From Deltaproteobacteria bacterium (lineage in GTDB: Bacteria > Desulfobacterota > Desulfobulbia > Desulfobulbales > Desulfurivibrionaceae), in contig DUZU01000001.1 in assembly GCA_013349285.1 (NCBI GenBank), positions 51,632 to 115,631 of the forward strand: 64,000 nt of DNA. Direction: 5' to 3'. Positions 63,406 to 64,000 of this stretch are shown here, piece by piece. A program made the position numbers and the translations under genes. Numbering within the stretch: position 1 is the first letter of the stretch; every line of letters starts with the position of its first letter. Under the pieces are notes generated by a model. It did no database searches, was not told the origin of the DNA, and worked only from the letters and a program-made list of their open reading frames with translations.

Positions 63406-64000
63406 ATGGACGAATTTGAAAAACAGGCCCTTACCGAGCATCTGCGTGAGTTGAGAACCGCCCTGGTTCGATCCCTGATCGCTACGGCCATCGGGTTTGC
63501 GATTGCTTATTCCTACTGCAATGAGCTGGGCCAGTGGCTGTTTGCCCCTCTTTTTGAAGTGATGCCCGACAAGGCCAGTCTGATTTTCACCTCATACCAG
63601 GAAGGGTTTTTTTTTACCTGAAGATCGCCCTGGTCGGTGGGATCATGCTGGCCAGCCCCGCTATTTTTTATCAGATCTGGGCCTTTGTCGCCCCCGGCCT
63701 CTACAGTCATGAAAAAAAGGTGCTGATCCCTTTCAGTATCCTCTCCTCCCTCTTTTTTGTGGGCGGCGCCGCCTTTGGCTATTATGTGGTCTTTCCGCCG
63801 GCCTTCAAGTTTCTGCTCGGCTACTCCTCGCAATTTTTAACCCCGATGCCGGCGGTAAAGGAATATTTTTCCCTCTGCCTGCGTCTGCTCATCGCCTTCG
63901 GTGTTATCTTCGAGTTGCCGATCTTCATGGTCCTGCTCGGCAAGATGGGGGTGGTCGATGTCGCTTTCCTCAATAAGCATCGCAAGTACGCGATCCTGCT
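63406..64000 (+). pseudogene. tatC: Second tatC, frameshifted at a T9 run and cut by the window edge
   Basis: The first part reads MDEFEKQALTEHLRELRTAL and TSYQEGFFFT and then stops at 63619-63621. In the next frame the reading continues without interruption as YLKIALVGGIMLASPAIFYQ and WAFVAPGLYSHEKK, the TatC core. The two frames meet in nine T (63607-63615), and one added T restores a continuous TatC. It could be a sequencing error, a recent frameshift or slippage-dependent expression. The last part lies off the right edge. An intact tatC is at 33032. Confidence 0.8.

Overview
The window is a gene-dense stretch of a Gram-negative, flagellated, chemotactic bacterial chromosome. The gene content (sigma-54 flagellar operon, flhF/flhG, CheD/CheX chemotaxis operon, two TatC proteins, EAL-HDOD and HDOD proteins, small FlgO-type lipoproteins) and the protein style best fit a Desulfobacterota / former Deltaproteobacteria member, possibly near Desulfobulbales. 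That placement is inference; no rRNA or tRNA gene is visible. I found no insertion sequences, CRISPR arrays or prophage, and the only mobile-type module is a HEPN/MNT toxin-antitoxin pair.

Layout. 1-3.5 kb: nitrogen operon amtB-glnB-glnD on the minus strand, behind a textbook sigma-54 promoter. 3.9-16 kb: a minus-strand flagellar operon (fliL-M-N-O-P-Q-R-flhB-flhA-flhF-flhG-fliA-cheY and a second FliL-like gene), also behind a sigma-54 promoter with candidate enhancer sites. 16.5-20.5 kb: a plus-strand run with a DUF362 protein, a FabL-like reductase, Maf and an EAL-HDOD protein. 20.5-27.3 kb: minus-strand housekeeping genes (glyS, a FolE2-like protein without its metal ligands, a receiver protein, galT, a DksA-type protein, moaC, dnaJ, rpoZ). 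27.7-30.1 kb: four small plus-strand exported proteins, two of FlgO type, behind a possible sigma-54 promoter. 30.1-32.2 kb: a short AMP nucleosidase and purA. 32.6-33.8 kb: tatB-tatC. 33.9-34.6 kb: MNT/HEPN. 34.7-38.2 kb: a fused HisH-HisF of eukaryotic HIS7 type and a Kef-type antiporter. 38.4-42 kb: a protein-thiocarboxylate methionine-synthesis cluster (ThiS-like carrier ending GGGAK, MetY, E1-like enzyme, JAMM protease fused to TusA) downstream of an Rrf2 regulator. 42.1-46.7 kb: a radical SAM protein, a deaminase, an unknown 98-aa protein, an SDR protein with an altered active site and an MltD-like lytic transglycosylase. 47-52 kb: a class A PBP with a large insertion in its transpeptidase domain, followed directly by a TPR-type lipoprotein. 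52.2-59.5 kb: the chemotaxis operon cheA-cheW-cheR-cheD-HDOD-cheY-cheX-cheB. 59.5-64 kb: ogt, a D,D-carboxypeptidase, a 5-FCL-like protein, a cysteine-cluster protein, and a second tatC broken by a frameshift at a run of nine T and cut by the window edge.

How it fits together. Flagellar export, basal body and chemotaxis genes are split between two distant operons joined by FliA/FlhF/FlhG control. Cell-wall enzymes (MltD-like, class A PBP plus lipoprotein, D,D-carboxypeptidase) flank the chemotaxis operon. The most distinctive metabolic system is the hcy/metY cluster: the JAMM domain would trim the carrier's AK tail, the E1-like enzyme would adenylate the exposed GG end, the fused TusA domain may supply sulfur, and MetY would use the thiocarboxylate to make homocysteine.
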